From contig NZ_VDES01000001.1 in assembly GCF_013607875.1 (NCBI RefSeq), positions 1,222,073 through 1,286,072 of the forward strand: a DNA stretch of 64,000 nt, given 5' to 3'. The stretch's first letter is position 1. Each line of letters opens with the position of its first letter. The notes beneath the pieces were generated by a model. That model did no database searches, was not told the origin of the DNA, and was given only the letters and a program-made list of their open reading frames with translations. The stretch is from Blastomonas ursincola (GTDB taxonomy: Bacteria > Pseudomonadota > Alphaproteobacteria > Sphingomonadales > Sphingomonadaceae). Shown in pieces: positions 1 through 8,006 of this stretch. A program made the position numbers and the translations under genes.

Positions 1-844
1 GCAGCAGGATCAGCGCCGCCAGCGACATGCCGAGCACCAGCAGCATCTGCGCACCTGACGCCACCGCTCCGCCGACCGCACGCAGCAGCTGCGCCACCGC
101 GATCATCGTGACGAGATAGCCCAGGATCGCGAACAGCGAGAGCGAGCGATAGGCGATCTTGCGAGACAAGGTGAGCTTCCATCCGCCGGGCCGGTTGGCG
201 GCGAGCGCGAAGAACGGCACCGCAAAGATCATCAGCACCCCGCGCAGCGCCAGCATGTCGGCGCTGAGGCGGTCGTTCAGATACCCCATGGTGTAGAGGT
301 TGAGATCGTACAGCCACATCGCGGCCAGCGCGGTCAGCGGAACCCTGAGGCTCGTGCGCGTCTCGGCATCGGCGACGCTGTAAAGATTGTTCGCCAGCAC
401 CAGCGCGCCGACCACGAAGATCATCCTGAGCAGCATCGCACTGCCCTGAACCAGGCTTTCCAGCCCCTGATGCCCGGCGAGCAGGGCCAGCCCGCTTTCC
501 ACCACGGGCTGCGCGGCCAGCACCAGCGTCAGCACCAGATAGACCGCAGTCACCGTGCCCGGCTGGGCGCGTGCCGAGCGCACCATCTGGAACAGGAAGG
601 CCAGCCAGGCGAGGTTTCGCAGCGACTCGGCCAGCCCTGCAATCGGGTGGACGGGGCCGAGCACCGCGACAGCGAACGCCCAGAGACTGGTCGAGAGCAG
701 AGCCAGCAGCAGCGCGGCATCGCCCAGCGACGGGCGCGCATCGCGCAGCCTTGCCCAGCGCTGAACCACCCAGGCGGCCACCAGTAGGGTCAGCGCCGCC
801 GCGCCGCTATGGGCCCAGAGGCTTATATCGGCCCAGTTGGCCAT
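1..844 (-). CDS. prsK: XrtA/PEP-CTERM system histidine kinase PrsK (partial, N-terminal membrane part)
   Basis: The frame starts at an ATG at 842-844 and stays open to the window edge, so about 281 N-terminal residues are visible and the GAF and kinase domains lie outside. The visible part is a string of hydrophobic segments with short loops. It includes the segment LTALAAMWLYDLNLYTMGYL, which resembles the membrane sensor half of PrsK as I know it. The gene sits 4 bases after the XrtA-type sugar transferase and is surely co-transcribed with it. PrsK pairs with PrsR to control exopolysaccharide and PEP-CTERM protein genes. The family name is an inference from the N-terminal pattern plus the neighbour; a generic multi-pass sensor kinase is the alternative. 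Confidence 0.7.
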   Translation of the reverse strand, partial: MANWADISLWAHSGAAALTLLVAAWVVQRWARLRDARPSLGDAALLLALLSTSLWAFAVAVLGPVHPIAGLAESLRNLAWLAFLFQMVRSARAQPGTVTAVYLVLTLVLAAQPVVESGLALLAGHQGLESLVQGSAMLLRMIFVVGALVLANNLYSVADAETRTSLRVPLTALAAMWLYDLNLYTMGYLNDRLSADMLALRGVLMIFAVPFFALAANRPGGWKLTLSRKIAYRSLSLFAILGYLVTMIAVAQLLRAVGGAVASGAQMLLVLGMSLAALILL

Positions 845-848
845 GGGA

Positions 849-2234
849 TCAGCGCGCACCATCCGGCCACAGCACGACGCGCAGCGTCTGCAGGATGATC
901 AGCAGGTCGAGAAAGGGCGTGTAGTTCTTGGCGTAATAAAGGTCATATTCCAGCTTGTGCCGGGCATCCTCGACCGAAGCGCCATAGGGATAGTTGATCT
1001 GTGCCCAACCGGTAATGCCAGGCTTCACCATGTGCCGCTCGTTGTAATAGCGCATCTTGGTTTCCAGATCGGCGACGAATTCGGGCCGCTCGGGGCGGGG
1101 TCCGACAAAGCTCATGTCGCCCTTGAGCACGCTCCAGGCCTGGGGAAGTTCGTCGATCCGCACCTTGCGGATGAAACGGCCGAGGCGCGTGACGCGCGGG
1201 TCGTTCTTTTGCGCCCATTGCGCACCATCGACCTCAGCATCGGTGCGCATCGACCGCAGCTTGACGATCTCGAACGGCTGACCGTACAACCCCACCCGCT
1301 CCTGCTTGAAAAAGGCCGGCCCCTTGCTGTCGAGCTTTACCAGCAGCGCGAAGAGCAGGATGATCGGCGCCGTCAGCACCAGCAGGATCGAACTGACGAC
1401 CAGGTCGAACATGCGCTTGGCGATGGTCGAGATGCGCCGTCCCGCCGAAAATCCGTCGGAAAAGATCAGCCAGCTGGGATTGACGGTGTCGAGATCGACC
1501 CGGCCCGTCTCGCGTTCCAGAAAGGTCGAAAGATCGTTGACGTGGACGCCGGTGGTCTTGATGCGCAACAGGTCGTTGAGCGGCAGGGCGTTGCGCCGTT
1601 CCTCCAGCGCCAGCACCACCTCGGTCACGTTGAGATTCTCGACATGCTTGGCGAGATTCTTGATCGCGTCGCGGTTGATCGCCTCTTCGACCACCAGCGG
1701 GCCGTCGTTCATGGCGACGAAGCCGACAAGCACGAACCCGGCATCGGGGCGTTCGGACAGGTCCTGCACCCGCTGCGCGCGCTTGCCGGCGCCCAGCACC
1801 ATCAGCCTGCGCTTGAACGCGGTGGTGCCCAGCAGTCCGCCGAGAATGATGCGGTTGCCGATCAAGAAGACGATCGACAGACCCATCGCATACAGGCTGT
1901 TCGAGCGCCACAAGGTGGTGCCCGGCAGGATGAAATAGGTGACCGACAGCAATATGACGCCCAGCGAGATCGCGACGAGCAGCCGTGCCGCAGCGAACCG
2001 CAGCGATTGCAGGGAGTCGGGCCCGTACACACCGACCGCAATCATCGCCATGTGCACGAGCAGCGCGAAGGTGGCTATCGGCAGCGGCCGCTGGCTGAGC
2101 GGTTCGACCGCCATGCCGATCTCGTGCGCGCGCCAGACCCAGCCGATTTCGGCGGCAAGGCCCAGCAGCGCGAGATCGAAAAAGCCGAGCAGCAGCACCG
2201 CATGCGGCACATAATGTTTGAACAGCCTGAACAT
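849..2234 (-). CDS. XrtA-system-type sugar transferase (polyprenyl-phosphate hexose-1-phosphate transferase)
   Basis: This 461-residue protein should start exopolysaccharide synthesis by moving a sugar-1-phosphate from a UDP-sugar onto undecaprenyl phosphate in the inner membrane. Residues 12-140 carry about four hydrophobic segments. A CoA-binding-like Rossmann part follows (VLGAGKRAQ near 146). The catalytic bacterial sugar transferase domain starts after a fifth membrane segment (about 275-300). Its family motifs are present: QERVG near 311, KLRSMR near 325, RIDELPQ near 359, [13 protein letters not shown] near 374 and KPGITGWAQ near 404. The TIGR03013-like build and the adjacent PrsK-like gene point to the XrtA/EPS locus. 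The exact sugar cannot be read from the sequence. Confidence 0.9.
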   Translation of the reverse strand: MFRLFKHYVPHAVLLLGFFDLALLGLAAEIGWVWRAHEIGMAVEPLSQRPLPIATFALLVHMAMIAVGVYGPDSLQSLRFAAARLLVAISLGVILLSVTYFILPGTTLWRSNSLYAMGLSIVFLIGNRIILGGLLGTTAFKRRLMVLGAGKRAQRVQDLSERPDAGFVLVGFVAMNDGPLVVEEAINRDAIKNLAKHVENLNVTEVVLALEERRNALPLNDLLRIKTTGVHVNDLSTFLERETGRVDLDTVNPSWLIFSDGFSAGRRISTIAKRMFDLVVSSILLVLTAPIILLFALLVKLDSKGPAFFKQERVGLYGQPFEIVKLRSMRTDAEVDGAQWAQKNDPRVTRLGRFIRKVRIDELPQAWSVLKGDMSFVGPRPERPEFVADLETKMRYYNERHMVKPGITGWAQINYPYGASVEDARHKLEYDLYYAKNYTPFLDLLIILQTLRVVLWPDGAR

Positions 2235-2358
2235 GCTGCCCGTTATAGCCGGGCAATGGTCAAGTGTCGGTTAATTTTACAGCCACATTGACGCTGAGCC
2301 CCAGAAATTCCGGCACATTGTCAAAGCTTTTTACGCCCCGGCGATGGCCCGACGGTGC

Positions 2359-2634
2359 TTATTCGCCGATCTTCTGCGCGGCATCCTGAGCGGCGTCGCC
2401 GACCTTCTGCGCCGCGGCGCCGACCTCATTGGCGGCGCCCGCGACGGCGTCGGTGCGGACCTCGCCCTGCTGCAGGAACTGCCAGGCAAAGAAGCCGCCA
2501 ACGACCAGGATCAGCAGCAGGATCGCCATCATCAGCCCGCTACCGCCTCCCGAGCGGCGTTCGACGACGGTGGTGTGAGTCTGCACCGGCTCGACCGGGC
2601 GATCGGTCACGGTGGTCGTGGTATATTCCGTCAT
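2359..2634 (-). CDS. Small single-pass membrane protein, unknown function
   Basis: The protein has 91 residues. I place the start at the ATG at 2632-2634 because AGGGG lies about 6 bases upstream; a 14-residue longer frame exists but has no such site. A threonine-rich N-terminus (residues 2-27) is followed by a single membrane span rich in Leu, Ile and Val (about 35-52). The tail is Ala-rich and amphipathic (AANEVGAAAQKVGDAAQDAA), with an apolipoprotein- or LEA-like heptad look. No known domain is recognised. It stands alone between the sugar transferase and the ScfR-type regulator, on the same strand as both. Confidence 0.65.
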   Translation of the reverse strand: MTEYTTTTVTDRPVEPVQTHTTVVERRSGGGSGLMMAILLLILVVGGFFAWQFLQQGEVRTDAVAGAANEVGAAAQKVGDAAQDAAQKIGE

Positions 2635-2707
2635 GGCATTTCCCCTAAGCGGTTGTTCTGGGGCGTGTACGGCCATGCGCGCCAGGGGTTCCGGAAACCG
2701 GCAGTGC

Positions 2708-4105
2708 CTAGTCGGTGACGAAATCGAACGGCGTCACCCCGCGTTCGCGATCGTCGAACTTCAGCCGGATGCCCAGCGGCGGCTTGGATCGCTGCGGACA
2801 ATCGCCGCGCTTGCACATCGCGCAGCCCGGGCCGATGCGCGTCGCGCCTGCCGCGCTCAGGTCCATGCCACGCGCATAGCAGAGCGTGGCGGCCTGATCG
2901 ACCGGCACGCCAAGGCCGATCGCGAACTCCGCCGTCGTGCCGCCCGCGCCATAGCCCGCGCCCTGCACGCTGCGCGCCAGCGTCAGCCAGCGGCTCGCAT
3001 CCTCCAGCTCGACGAGCTGTACCTGAACCTGGCTGGGGCGCGAAAACGCCTGGTGCAGGTGCCACAAAGGGCAGGTCACCTCGGTATCGGCGAGCGGCGC
3101 GCGTGCGGCTCCGCCGAAGCGCTTCGACACCTGACCAGCGCGGTCGACGCGGATCATGAAAAAGCCGAGGCCGCGCTGGCCCACCCGCTGCAAGGTCGTG
3201 AGCCGGTGCGCGACATGCTCGAACCCGGCACCAAAGCGCCGCTGGAGCAGCAGCATGTCATAGCCCGATTGCTCGCAGGCGCGCAGGAAGCGGCCATAGG
3301 GCATCATCACCGCAGCGGCGAAATAGCTGAAGATATGCCGCTGGTAGAGCCGCTCGGCGGTGCGGTCGCCGAACTGCGCGCCGGCGACCAGCGCGTTGAT
3401 GTCCGCCCGAAATTCGAGCTGGCCGAGCAGATAGGCCGCCTGGAAGGTGCGCGAAGCCATGTCGAGCATCTCGGACAGCTGCAACTGGCGCGCATGCAGG
3501 TCGAGCCGGCGCAGGCGTCCCGGCATCACGTTTTCGGGGAGGATACGGATCGAGAGCTGGTGCTTGGTGCGCAACCGTTCGGCAATCGCGGAATAGAGGT
3601 CGCCGCTCTGCAACCGCAGCGCATCGGCCAGTTCCTCGGCGGCATGGTCGAGATCGGCGAAATGATTGCGCCAGCGTTCGATCTCGCCGCGCACGCGCGC
3701 CACCGGATCATCGACGGCGGCCCCCGGCACTGCGCTTCCTGCGCCACCCTGCACCCGGTCGTACAGCCGCGCAAAGGCCGCCGCGGTGCCGGGCGATGCC
3801 GCCAGCCAGTCCTCGATCTCGCCGGGCTCGACACCGAGATCGGCAAAGATCGGATCGGCCATGCGCCGCCGCATCGGCCCCAGCCCGCCTCCCGGCTCAT
3901 CCCCGGTCAGATCGCGCGGATCGACATCGAAGCGCTCGGCCAGAGTCAGCATCAGGCGTGCGCTAACCGGGCGCAGGTTGCGCTCGAGCAGGTTGAGATA
4001 GCTCGGCGAGATGTCGAGCCGCTCGGCCATGGCGGCCTGGGTGAGACCGGCATTGCGGCGGAGGCGACGCAGCGCGGGCCCGGCGTGAAGCGAAGGTTCG
4101 ACCAT
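2708..4105 (-). CDS. ScfR/RamB-family transcriptional regulator of short-chain acyl-CoA metabolism
   Basis: The protein has 465 residues from the ATG at 4105; a TTG six codons upstream is possible. Residues about 8-65 form an XRE-type helix-turn-helix (LRRLRRNAGLTQAAMAERLD, then SPSYLNLLER). The middle is the IrrE/ImmA-like region. The C-terminal part holds the cysteine cluster GPGCAMCKRGDCPQRSKPP typical of the DUF2083 sensor domain. Relatives such as RamB, ScfR and PccR control acetate, propionate or glyoxylate pathway genes in response to acyl-CoA. No target gene of that kind is adjacent, so the regulon lies elsewhere. Repeated TTGTCA elements just upstream may be its own operator. Confidence 0.85.
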   Translation of the reverse strand: MVEPSLHAGPALRRLRRNAGLTQAAMAERLDISPSYLNLLERNLRPVSARLMLTLAERFDVDPRDLTGDEPGGGLGPMRRRMADPIFADLGVEPGEIEDWLAASPGTAAAFARLYDRVQGGAGSAVPGAAVDDPVARVRGEIERWRNHFADLDHAAEELADALRLQSGDLYSAIAERLRTKHQLSIRILPENVMPGRLRRLDLHARQLQLSEMLDMASRTFQAAYLLGQLEFRADINALVAGAQFGDRTAERLYQRHIFSYFAAAVMMPYGRFLRACEQSGYDMLLLQRRFGAGFEHVAHRLTTLQRVGQRGLGFFMIRVDRAGQVSKRFGGAARAPLADTEVTCPLWHLHQAFSRPSQVQVQLVELEDASRWLTLARSVQGAGYGAGGTTAEFAIGLGVPVDQAATLCYARGMDLSAAGATRIGPGCAMCKRGDCPQRSKPPLGIRLKFDDRERGVTPFDFVTD

Positions 4106-4116
4106 GGCGCAGCTTT

Positions 4117-4184
4117 GTAACAATCATGACAAACTGACAAGGCTTTCGCCGGTACCAGTGGCGATATCCGCCGATTTTTTGTCA
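4117..4184. promoter_or_regulatory. TTGTCA/TGACAA repeats upstream of the ScfR-type regulator
   Basis: Within about 70 bases upstream of the regulator start there are three TGACAA or TTGTCA elements: ATGACAA near 4127, TGACAA at 4135-4140 and TTGTCA at 4179-4184. The first is part of an imperfect palindrome reading TTGTAACAATCATGACAA. Regulators of this family usually control their own gene, so an operator is plausible. This is a motif reading only. Confidence 0.25.
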
Positions 4185-4340
4185 ATTTGTGCTGCCAAAG
4201 CCGGTTTATGCCATTAGCGATGAAGCGACACAGCTGGGACGATCTAGCAGGAGAGGATTTGGGTGAGCGGGGCAATCCCGCCACCCTGCCTTTCTGCCGG
4301 ACCATAAGAGTTTGCACGAGCTTTCCTGGGGAGGAAAGAC

Positions 4341-4418
4341 ATGCCGCCGGAAGCTTCGGTTTTCGGCGGCATTTTCGTGGCCTGGCTAATTATCTTACAG
4401 ATCGGCACCGAATGTTAA
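4341..4418 (+). CDS. Possible 25-residue membrane peptide
   Basis: An ATG at 4341 is preceded at ideal distance by GGGGAGGAAAG, the best ribosome binding site in this intergenic stretch. The frame reads MPPEASVFGG, then IFVAWLIILQIGTEC, then a TAA stop, so the second half is a short hydrophobic helix. Size and build match small membrane peptides that annotation programs skip. Caution is due because the first codons also form a GC-rich hairpin (GCCGCCG at 4343-4349 with CGGCGGC at 4364-4370, followed by ATTTT) that could instead be an intrinsic terminator. The surrounding 4106-4470 region is otherwise empty apart from a small GCGGG/CCCGC hairpin at 4268-4282. Confidence 0.4.
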   Translation: MPPEASVFGGIFVAWLIILQIGTEC

Positions 4419-4470
4419 CCGCTCGCTGCGATGCTTGGCAGCAATGGCGGCACAATGAGGGTAATGCGCA

Positions 4471-4791
4471 GTGCTCAAACAAGTCATGCTGGGATCGGGC
4501 GGCATCATGCTGGCCGCAGCAATCTTTGCGTCATCCGTCAATATGGGGAGCCGCCCCGCCGAACCCGCAGCCGAAGCCCTGTCGCCCCCAACCGTGGCTG
4601 ATGCTCCGACCACAACGATTTCGGATGGCACGGCACACACGGTGCAACCTCCACCATTCATCGATCAACCGACAGGCGACTCACAATTCGGTGCACCAAT
4701 GGTCTCTGCACAGCCCGTTGGCGACGGCGTGGCTCCCCCACCGATTGGCGGGGGAATTTCGGAACCGGAAGTCATCACACCTGACAAGTGA
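4471..4791 (+). CDS. Small exported proline-rich protein, unknown function
   Basis: The frame has 106 residues and a GTG start at 4471, with GAGGG about 8 bases upstream. Residues 1-22 form a signal-peptide-like segment (VLKQVMLGSGGIMLAAAIFA). The rest is low-complexity, rich in Pro, Ala, Thr and Gly, with no cysteine and no recognisable domain. The C-terminus contains GDGVAPPPIGGGISEPEV; the DNA there carries an inverted repeat, CCCCCA with TGGCGGGGG, which may act as a hairpin. Local base composition is less GC-rich than in neighbouring genes. It looks like a small periplasmic or envelope protein. It could also be a chance frame, but the start site and signal peptide argue for a gene. Confidence 0.5.
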   Translation: MLKQVMLGSGGIMLAAAIFASSVNMGSRPAEPAAEALSPPTVADAPTTTISDGTAHTVQPPPFIDQPTGDSQFGAPMVSAQPVGDGVAPPPIGGGISEPEVITPDK

Positions 4792-4845
4792 GCCGGACGG
4801 TCTGAACGAAGGATTGGCGAAAGGGCCGAACCGCCAGCATCCTCA

Positions 4846-5451
4846 CTAAAGGCAGGCGCGCGTGAGATAGCTGCGCGTATCCGCATTGATCAGCGCGGCA
4901 TGGCCGTAATTCGGGTGGGTGATCTGCACCATCGCGACATTGCCCGCATCGTGCCAGGCCGCGATCGCGGCATCGTCGAGCGGGAAGTGCAGGAAATGCA
5001 CCGCGCTCGCCTTGCCCGAGGCGCTGGTGCGCTCGACATCCTGTTCGGGCACGGCGGCGATGCGGATGGCGCCGATGGTCAGGAAGATATGCTCCTCGAC
5101 CCCGCCGATCGTGCGCAGGAACGCGTCGCGCCGCTCGGGATTCTCGATCTCGAACATCAGCGTCGCGGTCAGCTCGCGGCCATTGGGCACCATCGGGTTA
5201 TAGGCTGCCAGTTCGTCGGCCAGCTGCTCCTCGCCGCCCTTCTCGATGCGCAGCATCTCCTGGATCTGCAGCCACATGCTGTCCCAGCTTTCGAAGGTGA
5301 TCATCGCATGCGGGCCGATCGCCAGGCGCGAGAATTTCTTGGTCAGGATGCTTTCCTGGCGCTTGTCCTTGCGGATCAGCTCGTAGTCGGCGAGGTCCAT
5401 GATGTCCTCGCGGGTGATGGAACGGCGGTCCCTGGGCATCGTCTTTTCCAT
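4846..5451 (-). CDS. DUF3501 family protein
   Basis: The 201-residue protein matches the DUF3501 family in its opening (RRSITREDIMDLADYELIRK), the central NPMVPNGRELTATLMFEIE and the C-terminal half with HPNYGHAALI. The family has no known biochemical role. It lies 5 bases after the GlpC-like Fe-S protein, and a rubrerythrin gene lies upstream on the same strand, a grouping I recall from other alphaproteobacteria. That context suggests a part in peroxide or oxygen-stress handling or an electron-transfer step, which is inference. The start is the ATG at 5451; an ATG four codons later is possible. Confidence 0.85.
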   Translation of the reverse strand: MEKTMPRDRRSITREDIMDLADYELIRKDKRQESILTKKFSRLAIGPHAMITFESWDSMWLQIQEMLRIEKGGEEQLADELAAYNPMVPNGRELTATLMFEIENPERRDAFLRTIGGVEEHIFLTIGAIRIAAVPEQDVERTSASGKASAVHFLHFPLDDAAIAAWHDAGNVAMVQITHPNYGHAALINADTRSYLTRACL

Positions 5452-5456
5452 ATCCG

Positions 5457-6800
5457 TTAGAGTCCGTAAGCCTTGGCCATCAGTTCAACGGGATGGCCGA
5501 TCCGTTCGGGCAGTTTTGCCGCCCCGCCCTGCTCCATCACCTGCTTGAGGTGCGATCCGGCGAGCGGGCACTCGCTGACCATGTAATCGGGCGCGGTCTT
5601 TTCGAGCGAGCGCACCGTCGGGCGCGCGAGCTTCACTGCCGTGTCGAAATTCTGCTGGTAGATGCCCCATTTGCCGCCATGGCCGGAGCAGCGCTCGGTC
5701 AGCACCGGCTTGGCCTCGGGGATGAGCTTCAGCATCTCCATCGCCTTGGGGCCCATGTTCTGCGCGCGCGAATGGCAGGCGAAATGCACGCCGATGCTGG
5801 CGTCCATCGCCTCGACCGGAGTGAGCCCCGCCTGTTTCGACAGCTTGACGATATATTCGCTGATATCGTGCGTCGCGGCGGAGAGCTTCTTGATGTCCTC
5901 GTTGTCCGGTTCGATCAGCGGCCATTCGAACTTCATCATCAGCGCGCAGCTCGCGGTGATTGCGACCACGTCATAGCCCTGGTCGATCAGCGGCGCGAAA
6001 TGCGCGGCGACGCGCGCGGCAGCACTGGCGACGGCGGGAATGTCGCCATTCTCCAGCTTGGGCATCGCGCAGCATTCGGGATGCTCGATCCGCACTTCGA
6101 CACCGTTATGCGCCAGCACCTTGACCGCCGCCTCGCCCGGCGTCTGGTCGTTGAACTGGTCATAGCAGCTGGCATAGAGCGCGACGCGACGACCAAAGCC
6201 GGGTGCATCCGGATTGGGCGCAGGCACCAGCGCAGCGGCGCGGTTGGTCAGCGGGATGTCGGCGAACTTGGGCAGGTGCGCGCGCTTGTCGATGCCCAGC
6301 ATCGACTGCATGATGCCGCGCGTCGTCTCGCTCTTGCCGTCGGTCGCCCAGTTGGCGACGTCGGACAGCACGCTGCCGAGCTTGCCGTTGCGATCGGTCT
6401 CGGCGAGCAGCGTATCGGCCTTGGACGTCATGCCTTTTCGATGTTCGACCGCGCGATAACGCAGCATCAGATGCGGAAAATCGAGGTTGAACTCGTGCGG
6501 CGGCACATAGGGGCACTTCACCATGAAGCACATGTCGCACAGCGTGCAGGCGTCCACGACCTGCTTGATCTGCCCGGCGGACAGGTCCTCGACCTCCTCG
6601 TTCGGGCTTTCGTCGATCATGTCGAACAGCTTGGGGAAGCTGTCGCACAGGTTGAAGCAGCGGCGGCAGCCGTGGCAGATGTCGAACACGCGGCGCAGCT
6701 CGGCATCGAGCGCGGCCTCGTCATACCAGGATTCCTCGCGCCACGGCAGCACATGCCGCGTCGGCGCATCGAGGCTGCCTTCCTTGTACTCGGTTGCCAT
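5457..6800 (-). CDS. GlpC/heterodisulfide-reductase-like Fe-S protein
   Basis: The 447-residue protein carries two ferredoxin-type cluster motifs, CHGCRRCFNLCDSFP near residue 42 and CTLCDMCFMVKCP near residue 86. Two CCG (DUF3400/HdrB-like) cysteine modules follow; visible pieces are YASCYDQFND, HPECCAMPKLENGD, TASCALMMK, FACHSRAQNMGPK and CSGHGGKWG. This build is that of GlpC and LutA/HdrD-type subunits that pass electrons between flavoproteins and quinone or thiols. No flavoprotein partner is nearby. It starts at an ATG with AGGGG upstream and sits between the rubrerythrin and DUF3501 genes, so it may be the electron donor for the rubrerythrin. Confidence 0.85.
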   Translation of the reverse strand: MATEYKEGSLDAPTRHVLPWREESWYDEAALDAELRRVFDICHGCRRCFNLCDSFPKLFDMIDESPNEEVEDLSAGQIKQVVDACTLCDMCFMVKCPYVPPHEFNLDFPHLMLRYRAVEHRKGMTSKADTLLAETDRNGKLGSVLSDVANWATDGKSETTRGIMQSMLGIDKRAHLPKFADIPLTNRAAALVPAPNPDAPGFGRRVALYASCYDQFNDQTPGEAAVKVLAHNGVEVRIEHPECCAMPKLENGDIPAVASAAARVAAHFAPLIDQGYDVVAITASCALMMKFEWPLIEPDNEDIKKLSAATHDISEYIVKLSKQAGLTPVEAMDASIGVHFACHSRAQNMGPKAMEMLKLIPEAKPVLTERCSGHGGKWGIYQQNFDTAVKLARPTVRSLEKTAPDYMVSECPLAGSHLKQVMEQGGAAKLPERIGHPVELMAKAYGL

Positions 6801-6870
6801 CGCGGATCCCCTGTCAGGCTAGAATGACGTGATTGCTCTCCCCCCGCGAGCGGGGGTTTGGACTGGACAG

Positions 6871-6913
6871 AAAAATGGCCTGCGCTTCGTGCCGAAGCAC
6901 GAAGACGCAGGCC
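6871..6913 (-). terminator. Rho-independent terminator after rubrerythrin
   Basis: Read on the minus strand, GGCCTGCG and CTTCGTGC pair with GCACGAAG and CGCAGGCC around a TTCG tetraloop. One base is bulged, and ATTTTT follows. The stem is about 16 base pairs and lies 22 bases after the rubrerythrin stop. It should separate that transcript, at least in part, from the Fe-S/DUF3501 genes downstream. Confidence 0.8.
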
Positions 6914-6934
6914 GAGTTGTCGTTCAACTGAAAC

Positions 6935-7360
<426 letters not shown>

Positions 7361-7476
7361 GGTCATCCCTCTTCGTGTGATTCAAAACCCTGATACGCCA
7401 AGGGTTAAGGCCATGCCGGGCGGCACGCCATGTGATTTTCTTGAACAGAATAATCGATAAAATCGATCAGCGTGAT

Positions 7477-7491
7477 TGATAATGTTTCTCA
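7477..7491. promoter_or_regulatory. Possible Fur-type box between rubrerythrin and HU
   Basis: The 15 bases read TGATAAT-G-TTTCTCA. This is a 7-1-7 inverted arrangement in which the left arm equals the Fur consensus half-site and the right arm matches it at five of seven positions. It sits in an AT-rich stretch of the 244-base divergent region. A Fur/Mur-family or peroxide-type regulator acting on rubrerythrin is plausible; HU control is less likely. Confidence 0.3.
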
Positions 7492-7604
7492 ATTACCGGC
7501 AATCATCGCCATTTTGGGGGAAAACTTCCGCAATCCCCGTGACGAACGCAAAAACTGCCGTTAAACCGCCGCCACCGAAATCATATCAGAAGGGACGTTT
7601 CCTC

Positions 7605-7880
7605 ATGAACAATGCTGAACTTGCAGAGAAAATTGCCGCCGACCACGGCGTGACCAAGGCGGATGCCCGCAAGCTGGTCGATGGCGTTTTCGCTGCAATC
7701 GCTGATGCTGCTGCTGCTGGCGAAGAAATCTCGATCAACGGCTTCGGCAAGTTCAAGGTCAAGGCGACCCCGGAGCGCGAAGGTCGCAACCCGGGCACCG
7801 GCGCCACCATCACCATCAAGGCCTCCAAGAAGCTCGGCTTCACCCCCGCAAAGGCGGTGAAGGACAAGCTGAACGGCTGA
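7605..7880 (+). CDS. hup: HU family DNA-binding protein
   Basis: The 91-residue protein is a complete HU homologue that bends and compacts DNA as a dimer. The N-terminal helices read NNAELAEKIAADHGVTKADA, the conserved core GEEISINGFGKFKV spans about residues 43-56, and the arm motif is GRNPGTGATITIKA. The start at 7605 follows AGAAGGGA at good distance; longer in-frame starts upstream are not supported. A strong terminator follows directly, so it is a single-gene transcript. Confidence 0.96.
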   Translation: MNNAELAEKIAADHGVTKADARKLVDGVFAAIADAAAAGEEISINGFGKFKVKATPEREGRNPGTGATITIKASKKLGFTPAKAVKDKLNG

Positions 7881-7905
7881 TCCGTTCCGGCCTGCGCCGA
7901 ACGAC

Positions 7906-7938
7906 AAAGGCCTCGCCCCGATCGGGCGGGGCCTTTTC
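7906..7938 (+). terminator. Rho-independent terminator of the HU gene
   Basis: The stem runs from AAAGGCC at 7906-7912 to GGCCTTT at 7930-7936. It continues inward through CGCCC with GGGCG around a CGATC loop, giving about 13 pairs with one wobble, and ends in a short T run. It lies 26 bases after the HU stop. Confidence 0.85.
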
Positions 7939-8006
7939 ATTTGCCCCCCAGCATTTGGCCGCGCGCCCGTTGCAACCGCCGGTTCAAGGCGATAGGGCCT
8001 CAACCC

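Noticed and set aside
837-2291. Long plus-strand frame opposite the sugar transferase
   Set aside because: High-GC DNA gives long antisense frames; this one is rich in Arg, His, Gln and Asp, matches no family, and lies exactly across a well-supported gene.
2235-2358. Sigma-54 promoter (GGCAC...TTGC-type) before the sugar transferase
   Set aside because: A GGCAC word exists but the spacing and second element do not fit; not strong enough to list.
4187-4849. 220-codon plus-strand frame across the 4106-4850 region
   Set aside because: Composition is irregular, there is no ribosome binding site, and it conflicts with two better-supported small frames (4341 and 4471).
5493-6827. 444-codon plus-strand frame opposite the Fe-S protein
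   Set aside because: Same antisense artefact; the minus-strand protein has clear cysteine-cluster motifs.
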